Positions 36,257-45,609 of a stretch of 47,731 nt of DNA are shown here, piece by piece; the stretch's first letter is position 1; each line of letters starts with the position of its first letter. Source of the stretch: Planctomyces sp. (GTDB taxonomy: Bacteria; Planctomycetota; Planctomycetia; Planctomycetales; Planctomycetaceae); assembly GCA_027483405.1 (NCBI GenBank), contig JAIXUU010000415.1, positions 1 to 47,731 of the forward strand, in the 5' to 3' direction. The notes beneath the pieces were generated by a model. That model was given only the letters and a program-made list of their open reading frames with translations. It was not told where the DNA came from and made no database searches. Made by a program: the position numbers and the translations under genes.

Positions 36257-39054
36257 GGCTGTGCTCCTTTCCTGCCGGAGAACGTTCGCCGCGAAGCAAC
36301 AAACATTTCGAGGAGCAAAGACGCGATCATCAATCCAATGGCGAGTTGCCATAAGCTCTGGCCACGATTGCTGCCACCAGTCAGCAAAGGTTTTTCACCT
36401 GCGGCAAGAACACGGACATGTGTTGATGAAACCAGCTCAGCAAGTTCATCTGTGGGTAAGGTTTCGAGACTGGATTCGATCGCAGGGGCGCTGACAGCGA
36501 CAGAATAAATGGCACGCTTTTCAGTCCCGGATGCGGTCGATTGATTACCCGTTTGAGAACTATCGCCACGAGTGCTCTCATCACGAGCAGGATTTGCAGA
36601 AGCATCACTTCCTTGTGACTGAAATTCATAGAGCCCCGACATGACTGGCCGCCGAACGATGTAGCCATAGACATCGGAACTCAAGGCTTCCACGGAGACG
36701 ACATTGACAGATCCTTCGGGCCGTTTGAGAAGCAGAGAATCGCTGGTCGTGGGAGCTAACCATTGGATGCGGGAGCCAGCTTCAAAATTTCTTTGTGGCA
36801 ATGATTGAGAGGCCATCTGTGTGAGCAATCGATGGTACATGAACATCGCTGGTGAGAGGCGTATGAGGTTCCAGTCGCTGGTAATGCCGCTGGTGCAAAA
36901 GAGGACGCGCCCATCTTCGACTTGCCGCTCAATGAGAAAAGGCAGATTCTCTGTAGAGTACCTGGCGAGAACCTGAGGCGTTTCCCGCCGAGCCAACTGA
37001 GAAAGCCGCTCATCGATTTCTGTTTTGAATTGCTGAGGTGATGCCAACAGGTTGCGGGATTGCGGTTCGGACGGTGGTGTCAGATCCGTCGGCTTCTGCT
37101 GGAATTGATCGTGTTCCGTCCGTTTTAACTCCGCCAGCTTCTGAAGCTCCTGGCGAAGTGGAGTGATGGGTGCTCTCCAGTTCCACCAGTTCACCGTTTG
37201 CGCAGCAGGCAAGCGAGACTGCTGATCGGCGGATGATCCACTCCCAAGGCCGGCCTTGAACGCCAATCGCTGTTGGACGGACTGCAGGATGGCATCGATC
37301 GATTCTTGACTGGCATTAGCCTTAACGGCTTTAAAAAACAGAACTGATTCAAAGAGCGATTTGATGGCTTGAGGGTCTTCGCCCTCGACCTGAAATAACT
37401 CGCTGTTCAATGATTCTGAGGTGATTGCAAATGGCGAGAGCTGACTTGGTGATTCTTCAGGCGTCGTTCCAAGAAACTCAGTTTCCAGAGGGAGGGGCAA
37501 CAGACCTTCACCATCCAGCCAGGCATCCTCCATCCATCCACGGGGATCGAATTCACCGCCGGCACAAATCAAAAGAGGGCCACCCTGGCGGACATATTCG
37601 AGCAGTAATTGTGTTGCGACACCGGGTCGTTCAATCCCGGCGATCACGACACAACGAGCCTGAGCGAGAGTTTCCTGATCAAGCTCATCGATACGCCGGC
37701 GGATGATCTGATAGAGGGGACGATGTGCAAATTCCGAAGTTGACCTGGGGGCCAGCAGATGCTGCAAAGCCTCGGTCTCGCCGATTTGTCCTTTGGCCGC
37801 ATTGGCCTGTTCACCCCATTGATCGACAAACACAATCGGGACGGCTGTCAGCACGGGCGCCAGAATCGTACGACGATTGTCTGCCAGCAGAAGATCGGCT
37901 TCAGGAGTCTCGGAAGAGATTTCCAGTGTTAGTTCGACCCATTGCGGACGCTCTGGATCGACCTGGCCATCGTAACTCCAGAAGAATTCAGCCTCGTATT
38001 GCTGATTGGGCAATAGAGGAATGACCTGATTGGCAACCTCAGTCCGGTCGGCCAGCAAGCGGGCATACACCGTTGTGGGAGCTTGATCGGCACCCGCTTC
38101 AATTCGAGCGATGATCCGGGCCGGTGTCTCGACACTGATCAAGCCATCTTCAACCGCCAGGCTGGAAATGTGCACATTTCCAGAATCGGCAGTTCCACAG
38201 GGAACAATCTGCACATCGGCTAACTCTTCAAAACGCTCCTTGAGTGAAGCATCTTTCCAGAGCGCCCCTTGCAGATCGGAAAAGATCACGACCCGCTTGA
38301 CGGGCAGATCCGTTGAAGTTCGACTCGCTTCTAAGGCGAGTTCGGCAGCTAAACGTGGTGAGCCAATCGTATCGGCCACTCGAATCTGTTCGATCGCCTG
38401 CCGGGCATCATCCATCGAGCGAAAAGGATCTGTCGGCCAGGAGTCAGAGCTTCCCGCTAGTGGCAGGACTGTGGCACGGCTTCCGGGTGGTAAACTGCTC
38501 AAAAACTCCAGTGACGATCTTCGGGCAGCATCCCAGCGTGTTCCACTGATGACACCCGCTCCCATACTCCGACTGTTATCGAGTATCAGAATGGCATGCA
38601 CAGGATTCAGTGAGCTGGCGAGACCAGCGCCCCCTGTGTTCCCGGCTCCCAGGCTCCACCATAACCCGCAGATTGCGACCAACGAAAACAAACTGACGGT
38701 GGCAGCAATGGCGCGGGCCTTGAATCCTTGATTGATCACCATGGCGGCCATGCCTGCCATCCCAACGAGACCAGCCACAACGAATAAACTCGTCATCCAG
38801 GCAGAACCGCCAGAAACCCAGGGCCTGGCCAACGCCAGACCGAGGCAGATCAATGCACTCATCCGCAGAATGAGCAGCAGCCAGTCTCGCAAATGCAGAA
38901 TTCTCTTCTGGCGCTCAATCGCCTTACGGAGAAACTCCATAGCTGCCCACTCAACCTGTCGAAATCGACGGCGGTTGAACAAATGAATCAGCAATGGCGA
39001 CGCAGCAGCGACCAGACCAGCGATAGCGAAACTGTAGGCATCAAAACCGAACAT
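36253..39054 (-). CDS. BatA-domain / VWA membrane protein
   Basis: This is a 933-aa protein that begins with the aerotolerance-regulator N-terminal domain (PF07584): AIAGLVAAASPLLIHLFNRR, then RQVEWAAMEFLRKAIERQKR and a membrane helix. Further helices follow to residue about 130. A VWA domain comes next (VHAILILDNSRSMG with the metal-site pattern D-x-S-x-S, and VKRVVIFSDLQGALW). The large remaining part resembles the glutamine-amidotransferase-like region of its neighbour. One C-terminal helix is seen (LAIGLMIASLLLEMFV). In Bacteroides, Bat proteins were linked to oxygen tolerance, but the molecular task is unknown. It is 68 nt after the terpenoid-cyclase-fold gene. Confidence 0.9.
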   Translation of the reverse strand: MFGFDAYSFAIAGLVAAASPLLIHLFNRRRFRQVEWAAMEFLRKAIERQKRILHLRDWLLLILRMSALICLGLALARPWVSGGSAWMTSLFVVAGLVGMAGMAAMVINQGFKARAIAATVSLFSLVAICGLWWSLGAGNTGGAGLASSLNPVHAILILDNSRSMGAGVISGTRWDAARRSSLEFLSSLPPGSRATVLPLAGSSDSWPTDPFRSMDDARQAIEQIRVADTIGSPRLAAELALEASRTSTDLPVKRVVIFSDLQGALWKDASLKERFEELADVQIVPCGTADSGNVHISSLAVEDGLISVETPARIIARIEAGADQAPTTVYARLLADRTEVANQVIPLLPNQQYEAEFFWSYDGQVDPERPQWVELTLEISSETPEADLLLADNRRTILAPVLTAVPIVFVDQWGEQANAAKGQIGETEALQHLLAPRSTSEFAHRPLYQIIRRRIDELDQETLAQARCVVIAGIERPGVATQLLLEYVRQGGPLLICAGGEFDPRGWMEDAWLDGEGLLPLPLETEFLGTTPEESPSQLSPFAITSESLNSELFQVEGEDPQAIKSLFESVLFFKAVKANASQESIDAILQSVQQRLAFKAGLGSGSSADQQSRLPAAQTVNWWNWRAPITPLRQELQKLAELKRTEHDQFQQKPTDLTPPSEPQSRNLLASPQQFKTEIDERLSQLARRETPQVLARYSTENLPFLIERQVEDGRVLFCTSGITSDWNLIRLSPAMFMYHRLLTQMASQSLPQRNFEAGSRIQWLAPTTSDSLLLKRPEGSVNVVSVEALSSDVYGYIVRRPVMSGLYEFQSQGSDASANPARDESTRGDSSQTGNQSTASGTEKRAIYSVAVSAPAIESSLETLPTDELAELVSSTHVRVLAAGEKPLLTGGSNRGQSLWQLAIGLMIASLLLEMFVASRRTFSGRKGAQP

Positions 39055-39122
39055 GTGAAAAACTGCTTGCCTTGGTCGAGTACCAATCCAATCAGAGAGA
39101 AATTCTGCAATCGTCGCGGGTT

Positions 39123-40388
39123 CTACCGAGGTTTATTCGCCGCAGGTGGCCCGGATAACTGATCTTTCAAACCTTCGATCTTCCCTTCCTGGAGAATCGG
39201 GAGATATCGATTGGGCATTGCCAGAATAAAGCAGGCGACGGCTGTCCCATAGAGTTGCCCCTGTTTTCCATGCACCCAGCGGGTATCGCGCCAACTGCCG
39301 TCTTCACCGGGATTCTCCGGACGCTTGACCTGGGAAGCGACGAGATAATCTCGAAGTGCAGGATAATTCTTCTGCCAGTCGGCTCCACCTGTCTGATAAA
39401 TTGCCTGTCCGACGTAGTAGAGCGTATAAGCATCAAAAGGGACTTCACCACTACCACGATTGGGGCGAATGCGACTGACTTCTTTCGAGATCTGTTCCAT
39501 GTTCTTGGCAATCCGCCAGTCGTCGTATTGGCCAAACTCCTGTAGACAAACAACTCCACAAGCAGCCATCGCGAGCGTGGTACGATTCCCATCGTAAGTG
39601 AACTGACCGGGCCCTTCCTGAGCTTTCTCATCAAAGCCACGAGCACCATTTTCGGCTTTGTAATGATCTCGCACACTCTGTATCGCAAGGCGAACGACAT
39701 CGTTCCGCACTTCGAAACCACTATCGACAGCACTTCGAAGTGCCTTGGCCTGCATCACGACAAGGCTTAGATCATGGCCATGCTGCTGCCTTTTGGCGCG
39801 ATAATCCCATCCCCCGTCTTCGCACTGGGTATTCGATATCAGCCTTAAAGATTTATCGAGCACGCGGCCAATTTGCGGGTCGCCAGTCATGCCGTAAGCC
39901 TGCCCAAGCACAAAAGCAGCGAGCCCGTGGTTATACATATCGCGTTGGGCATCGGCGGAATTGAGAAGCCCCGAAGGTTTGGCTTTTTTGAGCACATATT
40001 TGAATGCGCGATCAACGGTATCCCCATACCGCCCCCGCTGTGGCAGGTGACCTGCCGCTAGAAACGAGAGACCGCCGAGACCGACAAGACCAAGATCTTC
40101 CGACTCCCAGTTTCCTTCAGTCCCCTGATTTCGAGCGAGCCAGGCCAACCCTTTCTGAAGTGCTGCTTCGCTCTCTGGAGTCACTTCCCAACCGGGGATC
40201 GGCTTGCTGGAACTGACTTGATTCGCTCCGTCCTGAGCAATTGCGAGCCGCTGACCCGCAACATCAAGGCATCGATCTGCTAACAGCAGTAAGCCAACCA
40301 TACCGCAGCAAAGACGCCAAGACGACTCATGGTGGTGAGGAGTTCGAATTCCAGAAAGCAGTAATGTCCAGCATGTGGCAAGGTTCAT
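39123..40388 (-). CDS. Terpenoid-cyclase-fold repeat protein, exported, first gene of the cluster
   Basis: This is a 421-aa protein with an N-terminal hydrophobic segment (CCGMVGLLLLADRCL). Alpha/alpha-barrel repeats with QW-like motifs follow: EGNWESE, EDGGWDYRA and EDGSWRDTRW, each preceded by a helix pair (LQKGLAWLARNQG, AFVLGQAYGMTG). This is the prenyltransferase/squalene-oxidase repeat fold. The DXDD catalytic acid motif of squalene-hopene cyclases is not visible, so it is unlikely to be a hopene cyclase. Many planctomycetes carry such exported proteins of unknown role. ATG 40388 opens the presumed seven-gene transcription unit; its promoter should lie in 40389-40800. Confidence 0.85.
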   Translation of the reverse strand: MNLATCWTLLLSGIRTPHHHESSWRLCCGMVGLLLLADRCLDVAGQRLAIAQDGANQVSSSKPIPGWEVTPESEAALQKGLAWLARNQGTEGNWESEDLGLVGLGGLSFLAAGHLPQRGRYGDTVDRAFKYVLKKAKPSGLLNSADAQRDMYNHGLAAFVLGQAYGMTGDPQIGRVLDKSLRLISNTQCEDGGWDYRAKRQQHGHDLSLVVMQAKALRSAVDSGFEVRNDVVRLAIQSVRDHYKAENGARGFDEKAQEGPGQFTYDGNRTTLAMAACGVVCLQEFGQYDDWRIAKNMEQISKEVSRIRPNRGSGEVPFDAYTLYYVGQAIYQTGGADWQKNYPALRDYLVASQVKRPENPGEDGSWRDTRWVHGKQGQLYGTAVACFILAMPNRYLPILQEGKIEGLKDQLSGPPAANKPR

Positions 40389-40800
40389 AAAAACTGCTTT
40401 ATTAGATTCCGCTTCAAAGAACCGGGGTCGCGTGTGAATTTCGATTTCTTAGTCAACCGGATGGGATTTCTCACTCGAAACACTCACGTTTCTCGCGATG
40501 CATTCCAGATTCTCTGGCTTCAAAACTGAGATGGCCGAGTGAATGTCTACAATAACAAAACTGTGGGAAATGAAAGGAATTCAGAACGATTGGTCACGAG
40601 TGTTTCAGAACATGAACAGAGCCATCATTCTTCGATAGGTGACTCTACAACACATTTGTGCCGTCATTGGGGTTGGTTACGCCGGAATCAGCAGCACACG
40701 CGAACTTTTTTTCATTTGTCTGTCTGGACGACAATTCTCGGATATGATGCCACCTGCGACGAAGGAATCGAAAAAAGGCATTCAGCCCGCACCATTCAGG
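40389..40800. other. Intergenic region, promoter of the Bat cluster
   Basis: This is 412 bp between the MFS gene stop and the first gene of the Bat cluster. Near the MFS side, the minus strand reads GGC-TGAAT-GCC followed by TTTTTT (about 40774-40790), a weak intrinsic-terminator pattern. Plus-strand frames here have no family features. No specific promoter could be chosen. Confidence 0.4.
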
Positions 40801-42399
40801 CTACTCAGGAAGTCCTTTTCCATTGGTTTCGGGAGCGAACCAGATCAGGATCGCACCTGCGATGTAGACCAGACAGATGACACTGCACGCGACGGCATAT
40901 CCTCCTTGAACACCCGCAAGAGTCTGCACGTCCTTAAGGAGTGCCAACAATGAACCGATCTGGAGAGCTCCAATGGCAGCGATGACACGCCCGAAATTGA
41001 AAGCAAAACCCTGACCTGTCGCACGCAGCCTCGTCGAGAAAAGTTCCGGCAGATAGAGGGGGAGCCAGCCATAGAAGGACGCCGTCATGACTCCGAGAAT
41101 AAATGAGGTGAACAGAAACATCGGGCCATACTGGTTTTGCAATTGGTAGAAACCCAGGACGGAGAACAGCGACAAAATACAAAGTGTAAAATAGCTCACA
41201 CGTCGCCCCAGCAGATTGCCAAAGTAAGCGGCCAGAATTGTCCCCACAATGGCACCGGTCGAGGTGGTGAGTTGGGTGTACTCCTTGGGATGTTGCCACA
41301 ACAGACCCAGATCCGTGCGATCAATCCCTTGTGTCAGTTGACCGGCCCAGGCCATGGCCCATTGTGTCGAACCCCAGGTACCCAGGAGTGCCACTCCACT
41401 CAGGCCAGCACCCAGGAGCATTCGTTGAATCGGAAACTGCAACGGTGGGACACGCCCTAACGCACGATCCCGCTGCACAAACCGAATCGCAGGGAACAGA
41501 AAGCCCCCTGCAGCAATCACCACACCCGCCACGATCCCGAGAATCCGCAGCGGCATGATGATTCCGGGCATCACACACATGGCAATTACGAGTGCCGGGC
41601 CTGACGTGCCGATGAGAACTCCCCATAGATCCACAGAGGACATGGAGGCCGTACTGCCACCAGCTTTCTCCTCCAGCCAGCGTTCAGATTCAGGGACAAA
41701 GATGCGAAAGAAGAATGTCAGGACAGCGGGTAATGTGCCGAGCATCATCATGATCCGCCAACCATCATAGGCCACCAGCATCTGGACGGTCGCTTCCGGT
41801 AAGCCCGCCCACAACAGGCCGCTCTCCAGCGACTTAATCACCTGGGTGAGCAAAATCCCAACAATACCAACCAGAAAATAGCCGGCATTCGCTGCAGCAC
41901 CAATGAGCCCCGCCATGAGTGCCCGCGAACGATTGGGCCAGACCTCCATGACGAGTGCGACCCCCAGCGACCATTCGCCACCCATGCCCAGGGCTGCGAT
42001 AAATCTCAAGACTCCCAGTTGCAAGGGACTTTGGGCAAAGCCACAAAGTCCAGTAAAAATGGCATAGGTGAGCACCGAAAGACTCATGGCACGCACCCGT
42101 CCGACTCGATCACCCAGCCAACCGAACAGCACTCCGCCAGTCGCTGCTCCCACGAGAAAGACGGCGATGATCATTCCAAAGACGGGGCCAATCAGCGCTT
42201 CCTGTTCTTTGGTGGCAATGAGCGGGATGCCCAACAGATCCTGAACCGCCCGGCGGCCCACCATCGAAAAGACACCCATTTCAGCGCCGTCGAACATCCA
42301 TCCCAGGAGTGCGGCTGTCAAAGCCATCCACTTGCCCCAGTCTTGCGATCGAGACGAATCAGAATTGGCATGAGATGCAGCCAGAGGGTCATGACTCAT
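40801..42399 (-). CDS. MFS transporter
   Basis: This is a 532-aa integral membrane protein with 12 likely helices. The major-facilitator loop motif GWLGDRVGRVRA lies after helix 2, with a second, weaker copy in the second half (GNLLGRRVSYFTLC). LGMGGEWSLGVALVMEVWP resembles the sugar/acid-porter (SP, AAHS/SHS) branch. A large inter-helix loop (FVPESERWLEEKAGG) sits at the middle. The substrate is not predictable; carboxylates or sugars are typical for the branch. The upstream region has a 7-bp inverted repeat. It stands alone on the strand between unrelated genes. Confidence 0.92.
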   Translation of the reverse strand: MSHDPLAASHANSDSSRSQDWGKWMALTAALLGWMFDGAEMGVFSMVGRRAVQDLLGIPLIATKEQEALIGPVFGMIIAVFLVGAATGGVLFGWLGDRVGRVRAMSLSVLTYAIFTGLCGFAQSPLQLGVLRFIAALGMGGEWSLGVALVMEVWPNRSRALMAGLIGAAANAGYFLVGIVGILLTQVIKSLESGLLWAGLPEATVQMLVAYDGWRIMMMLGTLPAVLTFFFRIFVPESERWLEEKAGGSTASMSSVDLWGVLIGTSGPALVIAMCVMPGIIMPLRILGIVAGVVIAAGGFLFPAIRFVQRDRALGRVPPLQFPIQRMLLGAGLSGVALLGTWGSTQWAMAWAGQLTQGIDRTDLGLLWQHPKEYTQLTTSTGAIVGTILAAYFGNLLGRRVSYFTLCILSLFSVLGFYQLQNQYGPMFLFTSFILGVMTASFYGWLPLYLPELFSTRLRATGQGFAFNFGRVIAAIGALQIGSLLALLKDVQTLAGVQGGYAVACSVICLVYIAGAILIWFAPETNGKGLPE

Positions 42400-42732
42400 G
42401 GATGGTCTTTCAAAGATTTCACATCAGCGAGGATGGTTGATGATGGTCGGCAATTCATTCAAATGTCTGATGCCGACTTCAAATCAGAGTTAAGTGATGT
42501 GATTCTGGCTACCTGAGTGAGCAAACGCAATTTGCAGTGGATTGAAATTCTCTCAAAACGCCCCTTCTCAACCAGTGAAATCAGCGAAGATCACCATAAG
42601 ATCATGGTGTTTTTACGTGAAGCTCGCTGCTGAAACGAATCGTCAACTGACATGCCTCATGGCGGATCGTGGAGGACGCAAGCGAAGTGAGCATGTACAC
42701 GGCACACAGGGGTGCTCAAGGTTTGGAAATCG
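42400..42732. other. Intergenic region upstream of the MFS gene
   Basis: This is 333 bp without a credible gene between the DUF455 gene stop and the MFS start. It contains the inverted repeat at 42446-42477. Nothing else was recognised; it should include the MFS promoter. Confidence 0.4.
42446..42477 (-). promoter_or_regulatory. Inverted repeat upstream of the MFS gene
   Basis: GTCGGCA (42446-42452) and TGCCGAC (42471-42477) form a perfect 7-bp dyad with an 18-nt spacer, about 50 nt before the MFS ATG. It could be an operator or a leader hairpin. No regulator is adjacent. Confidence 0.35.
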
Positions 42733-43533
42733 CTACTTTTGAGAAAGTCCTGTTTGAGAGGCTTTAAGCCTCGATACGAATTCTTCATCCATACCTGTTT
42801 TGTATCTTGAAGCTTCATCGAGTTGGTGACCGACCGATTTGGCGGGCCTCATGGGAAAGTGCAGATGCGTTTCATACGCTTCCCAATCGGTCATTGTGGG
42901 TGGTTTGAGTCTGCGCAGCCATTCGAGACCAAAACGTACATGCTCGATTTCATCTTCATGAATCCTCCGCATGATGGCGGCGCTTTTGAGATCACCAACC
43001 GATTGGAAAACGTCTTCGAGTTCCAGGCTGTGATCGAGATTGCAGCCTTCGAATGTCAAAGGGAGCCCAGCCAGGTAATCCATCACGGACGTGAAGGTCA
43101 TGGCCTGCCGCCAGATGTACGAGTTGACGGGTAGCGATCCAAACTCGATCCCGAGAGCTTTACAGCGTTCAAAGTGCATGCGGGTGTGCCGCTGTTCGTC
43201 TTTCATGACTTCCGCCAGCCCCAGACGAAACTCAGTCGGTGCCTCGGGAAATGCGAGCAATACCCACGCCATGACTTCGAGTGCCTGCAATTCATGATTG
43301 GCCATAATGTGATGGGCAATCGCACGTTGAGCAGGTTCAGAAAATCGAGGAATGGCCGGCATGGGTGGTGCCGTCCGCCGGGCACCAAAAGTGAGCTTTT
43401 CTTCGCGAGCGGGAAGTGTGAGTTTCTCTGCCATGCCAGGAGTCTGGTCGGTCAATGGCTCCCGAACGGGCTGAATTTTCTCCATGCAGGTTGGTGACTT
43501 CAGTACCTGTTCCGCAAACTCACGAAGTTCCAT
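42733..43533 (-). CDS. DUF455 ferritin-like protein
   Basis: This is a 266-aa protein of the DUF455 family (PF04305), which belongs to the ferritin-like four-helix class with a possible di-metal site. Diagnostic stretches are AHHIMANHELQALEVMAWVL, EVMKDEQRHTRMHFERC and IMRRIHEDEIEHVRFGLEWL. The E-x-x-H and D-E-x-x-H pairs are the presumed metal ligands. The reaction is unknown; tRNA-hydroxylase and demethoxyubiquinone-hydroxylase relatives share the fold. ATG 43533 is used, with AGGA close upstream; an internal Met34 is the alternative. It lies 102 nt after the small zinc-ribbon gene on the same strand. Confidence 0.88.
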   Translation of the reverse strand: MELREFAEQVLKSPTCMEKIQPVREPLTDQTPGMAEKLTLPAREEKLTFGARRTAPPMPAIPRFSEPAQRAIAHHIMANHELQALEVMAWVLLAFPEAPTEFRLGLAEVMKDEQRHTRMHFERCKALGIEFGSLPVNSYIWRQAMTFTSVMDYLAGLPLTFEGCNLDHSLELEDVFQSVGDLKSAAIMRRIHEDEIEHVRFGLEWLRRLKPPTMTDWEAYETHLHFPMRPAKSVGHQLDEASRYKTGMDEEFVSRLKASQTGLSQK

Positions 43534-43635
43534 ATCCTGAATGTTCCGAAAAGACAGATGAGCCCTGATTCAGCAAGAGTGTACCCATAAGGGCTGACGG
43601 GAAGATCCTCGACGATACCGGGAAGATCGAAGGCC

Positions 43636-43854
43636 TCAGCCGCGCCCTCCTTCACAACAGGTTTCGCAGATCGCATGACATTGCGAGCAAATGAGTTTAT
43701 GCCGGATTTCTATCAGTTGACCACCGCAAACCGGGCAACCTGGGGAACAAACCGATGCGTGAACATGGTTCGCTTCCTGCCTATCGGCGGCGGCGCTGGC
43801 AGCGAGGTCGCCAGAAGGTGCGAGATCATAAGGATGGATCGGCAGTGAACTCAT
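43636..43854 (-). CDS. 72-aa zinc-ribbon protein
   Basis: This is a short protein with a variable, Ala-rich N-terminal half and a C-terminal ribbon. The motif is CPVCGGQLIEIRHKLICSQC, then CETCCEGG: two C-x-x-C pairs plus extra cysteines. This pattern is typical of a conserved small planctomycete zinc-binding protein. AAGGAAG lies 5 nt upstream of ATG 43854, which supports translation. It precedes the DUF455 gene on the same strand. The function is unknown; metal delivery or binding to a larger complex is possible. Confidence 0.75.
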   Translation of the reverse strand: MSSLPIHPYDLAPSGDLAASAAADRQEANHVHASVCSPGCPVCGGQLIEIRHKLICSQCHAICETCCEGGRG

Positions 43855-43921
43855 GGGACTTCCTTGGATCGAGGAGACAGCTTGTCAAGATATTTGCCAA
43901 TAAGAATCCTGGCTGAAGAAC

Positions 43922-45469
43922 CTAGAATTGTGGCGGGCGATCTCCAAGGAAACGATGATTGGCCACTGTCAGTCGATGCAAACGATCAGCAAGGTCTTTT
44001 GTCAGGACACCCGGTTCATATTGCCAGATCCAGTTGCGAGCTGAGGCGCCAAAAGTTCCGGGAGTATTCATGCGGGCCGAAGCCGGGAGAGAAAGGAGAT
44101 CTTGAAGCGGTGCAATCGCGATATTCGACCGGCTCTTCCAGGCCACGGCAATCAGATCCCACGCAATGTCTTCACTCGAGAATTCGATTCGTTGACGCAG
44201 GCGATCGAAGCGATCGGCAAACGACGCCACGTGCGACTGGAACCAACCGACCGTGGTGTCGTTATCGTGAGTCCCTGTATAGCAGATCGATTCGGGAGGA
44301 AATTCTTGAGGCTGGAAAGGATCGTTATCAGCAATCATGAACTGGAGCACCTTCATCCCTGGTAAACCATAGGCAAGGCGCAGTTCATCGACCTCAGCAG
44401 TAATGGTGCCGAGATCTTCCGCAATAATCGGGAGGCGTGTCATCCCTTCGGGTATTCGCAGTTGCGACTTGAGAGCATTAAACAGGCGATGCCCCGGCCC
44501 GGGGACCCATGTACCCTGCTCGGCCGTCTCATGGCCCGCGGGAACTGACCAATAGGCTTCAAAGCCACGGAAATGATCCAGCCGCACAAGATCGACCGCT
44601 TCCATAACTGCTTGTAATCGCCTGGCCCACCAGCGGTACTCATCTTCTTCAAGTGCTCGCCAATCGTAGACCGGGTTGTTCCAGAGTTGACCTGTGGCCG
44701 AGAAGTAGTCCGGAGGTACGCCCGCGACCTGCAGAGCCTGCCCGGCTTCGTTGAGTTGAAAGAAGCGACGATTCGACCAGACATCGGCACTGTCGTGAGC
44801 CACATAAATCGGGACATCGCCAATGATGAGAATGCCTTTGTTTCTCGCATAGGCACGCAATTCGTTCCATTGCCTGAAGAACATGAACTGCTGGAACTTG
44901 GCCACGAAGATGGGCTCTTGAAGAACCGTGATGGCTTCGGGCCCAGGGTAATGCCAATGATCGACGAGATGTGTCCAAGTCGTCCAGGGGCGGCCTGCAT
45001 TGGCACCTTTCAGGGCTTCAAACAAGGCCATCTGATCGAGCCAGCCTGCCTGCGCACTGCAGAATGTTCGAAATGCCACTCGAAGTTCGTGGTCTTCATG
45101 AAGCTGATGAAACCGTTCCGCAGCGCGGTGCAGCAATGGCATTTTCCGCTCGAAGGCCAGTTCAAAGCTGGCACTGCCACTCCCATAGGCGCCGGCAATC
45201 GCTGCCTGATCGAGTTCCTCTCGAGTGAGAAGTTCGTCGTCAACCAGCTTTTCCAGACTGATGAGTAGCGGATTGCCAGCAAACGAGGAGGGACTTTGAT
45301 AGGGCGAATAACCGGCATCAACAGGATTCAGAGGGAGGACCTGCCAGTAGGATTGGCCGGCACCAGCCAGCCAATCCACAAATTGATAGGCCTCATGACC
45401 GAGATCTCCCGTACCAAAACGACTGGGAAATGATGTCGGATGCAGCAGCACACCACTCGCACGATCCAT
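43922..45469 (-). CDS. malQ: 4-alpha-glucanotransferase MalQ (GH77)
   Basis: This 515-aa amylomaltase transfers maltosyl units between alpha-1,4-glucans. The start RASGVLLHPTSFPSRFGTGD is the family signature, with SPYQSPSSFAGNP soon after. The nucleophile region is VRLDHFRGFEAYW, the acid/base region IIAEDLGTITAEV and the third acid GTHDNDTTVGWF. All residues expected for GH77 are present, and length is normal for the bacterial short type. GAGGAA lies 11 nt before ATG 45469. It is 140 nt after pgm on the same strand, so the two form a maltodextrin/glycogen pair. Confidence 0.96.
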   Translation of the reverse strand: MDRASGVLLHPTSFPSRFGTGDLGHEAYQFVDWLAGAGQSYWQVLPLNPVDAGYSPYQSPSSFAGNPLLISLEKLVDDELLTREELDQAAIAGAYGSGSASFELAFERKMPLLHRAAERFHQLHEDHELRVAFRTFCSAQAGWLDQMALFEALKGANAGRPWTTWTHLVDHWHYPGPEAITVLQEPIFVAKFQQFMFFRQWNELRAYARNKGILIIGDVPIYVAHDSADVWSNRRFFQLNEAGQALQVAGVPPDYFSATGQLWNNPVYDWRALEEDEYRWWARRLQAVMEAVDLVRLDHFRGFEAYWSVPAGHETAEQGTWVPGPGHRLFNALKSQLRIPEGMTRLPIIAEDLGTITAEVDELRLAYGLPGMKVLQFMIADNDPFQPQEFPPESICYTGTHDNDTTVGWFQSHVASFADRFDRLRQRIEFSSEDIAWDLIAVAWKSRSNIAIAPLQDLLSLPASARMNTPGTFGASARNWIWQYEPGVLTKDLADRLHRLTVANHRFLGDRPPQF

Positions 45470-45609
45470 GAATCAGTAGTTCCTCAAAAACTTATTAGAC
45501 AGTGCCCATACACCAGACGGATTGAACTGTCCATGTGATATCTGACCGGCAGGGCTGATTTCGAATCTATCGAATTCACGACTCGACACGAATAACAAAT
45601 GCCCGCGTC

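Noticed and set aside
25503-40388. MoxR/VWA conflict (antiphage) system
   Set aside because: VWA-MoxR modules occur in defence systems, but here there is no effector, nuclease, protease or toxin domain, and the partners are BatA, DUF58 and envelope proteins typical of the housekeeping type.
40539-40880. 113-aa plus-strand frame in the gap before the MFS gene
   Set aside because: No recognisable domain, His/Arg/Thr-rich composition, no clear ribosome-binding site, and it runs into the 3' end of the MFS gene.
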